From Ischnura elegans (lineage: Eukaryota > Arthropoda > Insecta > Odonata > Coenagrionidae), in assembly GCF_921293095.1 (NCBI RefSeq), contig NC_060252.1, positions 2,604,001-2,668,000 of the forward strand: 64,000 nt of DNA. The letters run 5' to 3'. Position 1 is the first letter of the stretch, and the number at the start of each line of letters is the position of its first letter. The position numbers and the translations under genes were made by a program. The notes under the pieces are model-generated. The model did not search any database. It was not told the DNA's origin and worked only from the letters and a program-made list of their open reading frames with translations. Shown here piece by piece: positions 59,285 to 64,000 of the stretch.

Positions 59285-60960
59285 CTCCTAAGTACAGTGA
59301 TAACTCTTCAATGACTTGTGTTCTGTTGTGTAAGACAAATGAACCTGGCATATTCCACACACATTGGCCTCTTGGTTTTTTATTTTATTTCTTGCACATT
59401 CAGTGCACCTCTTCCCAGTGGCGGCTGGTGGTAATTTATCTAGGGTGTGGATTAGAGCAGATATAGGATGATTTAATTATATTATGTTAATCCTAATTCA
59501 TGAGCATCATATTTCGTCGTAATAGAATACATAGCAAGCTAAACATATCACTGGTACACTCTACCCTTAAAATTGCATGAACAGAAATAATATTAGCATG
59601 TATGAAAATAATTTTTCTCAACACACCTTTACAAGTGACGGTAGTTGAAATTCATTCTCTTTTCCTTACACCCTATGAGGAAGTAGTGTAGAAAACGGCT
59701 ATACAGATGGCTCTGTAGACGGACTAGGATCCTGGGCGCAGGTAGTGTAGGTGGCGGCTACACCACTACACTACCTGCTAGTCAGTCACCAAAAATATGC
59801 GCTTGCGCACTCGCATGGTTTTGAGTCTGCTCCCATCGCCCCTTTGAACAGCACATACCCCCCCGCTTACCTCGTCCCGCCAGAGCACCCTCAAGCGATC
59901 GCACAGACCGAAAATGCGCCCGGCATGATGCCACGGGATCGCACGCTTGTAGAGCGGTGAATTCGAAAAGGAGATAGCTGTAGCGTTCGGAGGCTCATGT
60001 TTCTTGCATATGCAGACAGTACTTTTATCCTTCGCGTTGCAAAGGAATAGTTTTCTTTTATAATTTATTCATCTTTGGGTGTGCACTTGCTAACATGCGT
60101 ATACGCACGTGCCACCACTGCCTCATCCATGAAGGCATTTTCAGATATTTGTGTTTAGCACAAATGCAAAGAATTCCTAATGAGTTCAAAATGCCTTTGA
60201 GACATTACATTGGCAATGCACAACTCTTGCATGATGGGATAAGAGGACCAATAGTCCCTAAAACTCTGAACCACATGATAACCCATCACTAAATTCATCC
60301 CTAAAAGGCACTAATCTCTTCAGCAGTAATTTGGAAAGATGTCCCAATTTTTTTTAGTATTAAGTGCACTTTATTGAAAGTTAGGAGATACCAGTTTGTC
60401 AAAACTGCCAGCTTTTCTAAATACATGATGAGAACTAGGCTCTAAACTAAATTATACATCTAGGTTCACTGCTCCATATTCATAATCAACTGTTACCATT
60501 TGGAAATGTGATTTCTGGGGCTTCCAGGTGAGTGCTATCCTATGTCTTTGCTTTGACTTATTTTAGTATGGCATTTACTTCATTTTTCTTCTGTTGAGTC
60601 ATTGGATAATCAAAAGTTGAAGGGAGAGTAGTTGATTTTCCACCTTTAGTTGGCATGGATTTTGATGACTTCAACAATGACGATGGTTGCAATGAAGAAG
60701 ATGGACCGGCAAGTGATAATTCTGGAACAATTGTTCCAGAATGCCTTAAGGCATTCGATGATAATTTCAACACCCATGTTGTCAGTATGTTCAACAAGGA
60801 AGCATAAATTATCTTCGTCAAGCGAAAGATTGTCTTCATCATCGCTAAAGCATCATCAGGTACAGCAAATAAGCGTTCTATTACTGCCATTCTTTTCAGT
60901 TGGCTAACCACTGCAACGAAGCAGTAGGTATTAATTGTATCAGCACCAACAATCATGCTA
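59285..60960 (-). pseudogene. piggyBac transposase relic, internally deleted
   Basis: Minus strand. 60850-60780 reads an acidic N terminus (DNLSLDEDNLCFLVEHTDN). About 60330-60280 has ITAEEISAF with stops. 60290-60150 reads HVVQSFRDYWSSYPIMQELC then IANVMSQRHFELIRNSLH, a piggyBac N-terminal helical domain. It then jumps directly to the C-terminal Cys-rich domain (RCTECARNK, VCGICQVHL) at 59415-59290. The catalytic core is missing. A hAT MITE (59416-60120) sits between these two parts. Confidence 0.7.
59416..60120 (-). mobile_element. hAT MITE, 705 bp, copy 2
   Basis: CAGTGGCGGCTGGTGG at left, inverse of CAGTGGTGGCACGTGCG at right. TSD cctcttcc/cctcatcc (7 of 8). Inverted relative to 26803-27507 and the same length, highly similar throughout. 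Confidence 0.93.

Positions 60961-64000
<3,040 letters not shown>

Overview
This is eukaryotic DNA with split host genes whose introns run from 73 bp to over 23 kb and are packed with nested transposons. The host proteins (a TRAF6-type E3 ligase and a TTLL1-type tubulin polyglutamylase), the mix of mobile families (Gypsy, an AP-endonuclease/RT LINE, piggyBac, Tigger/pogo, hAT and Harbinger MITEs, hammerhead-like palindromes) and AT-rich introns around GC-richer exons suggest an arthropod with a large, repeat-rich genome. I cannot name the species.

Host genes. The minus strand carries exons of a TRAF6-like gene: RING exons at 36221-36088 and 36005-35894, a coiled-coil exon at 20274-20134, and the first part of the MATH (TRAF-C) domain at 18455-18155. 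The remaining 3' exons must lie left of the window or were missed. The only zinc-finger-like sequence I find (34870-34325) is eroded. A two-exon, 65-residue Cys-rich protein lies at 37466-37018, also minus. About 1 kb away, in divergent orientation, TTLL1 begins at 38530 on the plus strand: exons 1 and 2 are 73 bp apart, then a 23.5-kb intron separates them from exon 3 at 62324. The gene continues past the right edge.

Mobile DNA by region. 1-4228: 3' part of a Gypsy retrotransposon with a 192-bp LTR, inserted in a dispersed repeat. 4989-17697: one hAT-like element opened by two Tigger elements; the first of these holds a MITE and a 4.9-kb DNA transposon with ~1-kb terminal repeats, whose transposase gene is split by a piggyBac-type MITE. 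The second Tigger (13700-16242) has an uninterrupted transposase. 20.6-25 kb: an antisense LINE split by a hAT MITE (itself split) and a piggyBac. 25.9-34.1 kb: a Tigger MITE, a repeat split by a hAT MITE, and a LINE split by a hAT MITE and a piggyBac. 38.8-62.3 kb (TTLL1 intron 2): LINE pieces, a hAT-like element with long terminal repeats, a nearly intact piggyBac (one frameshift), a degenerate Tigger, an intact copy of the hAT-like element, palindromic inserts carrying hammerhead-ribozyme-like hairpins, Harbinger/Tigger MITEs and a piggyBac relic.

Many element boundaries rest on target-site duplications and paired termini read directly from the sequence. Superfamily names come from TSD length, terminal motifs and recognisable protein motifs. 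No database search was possible.
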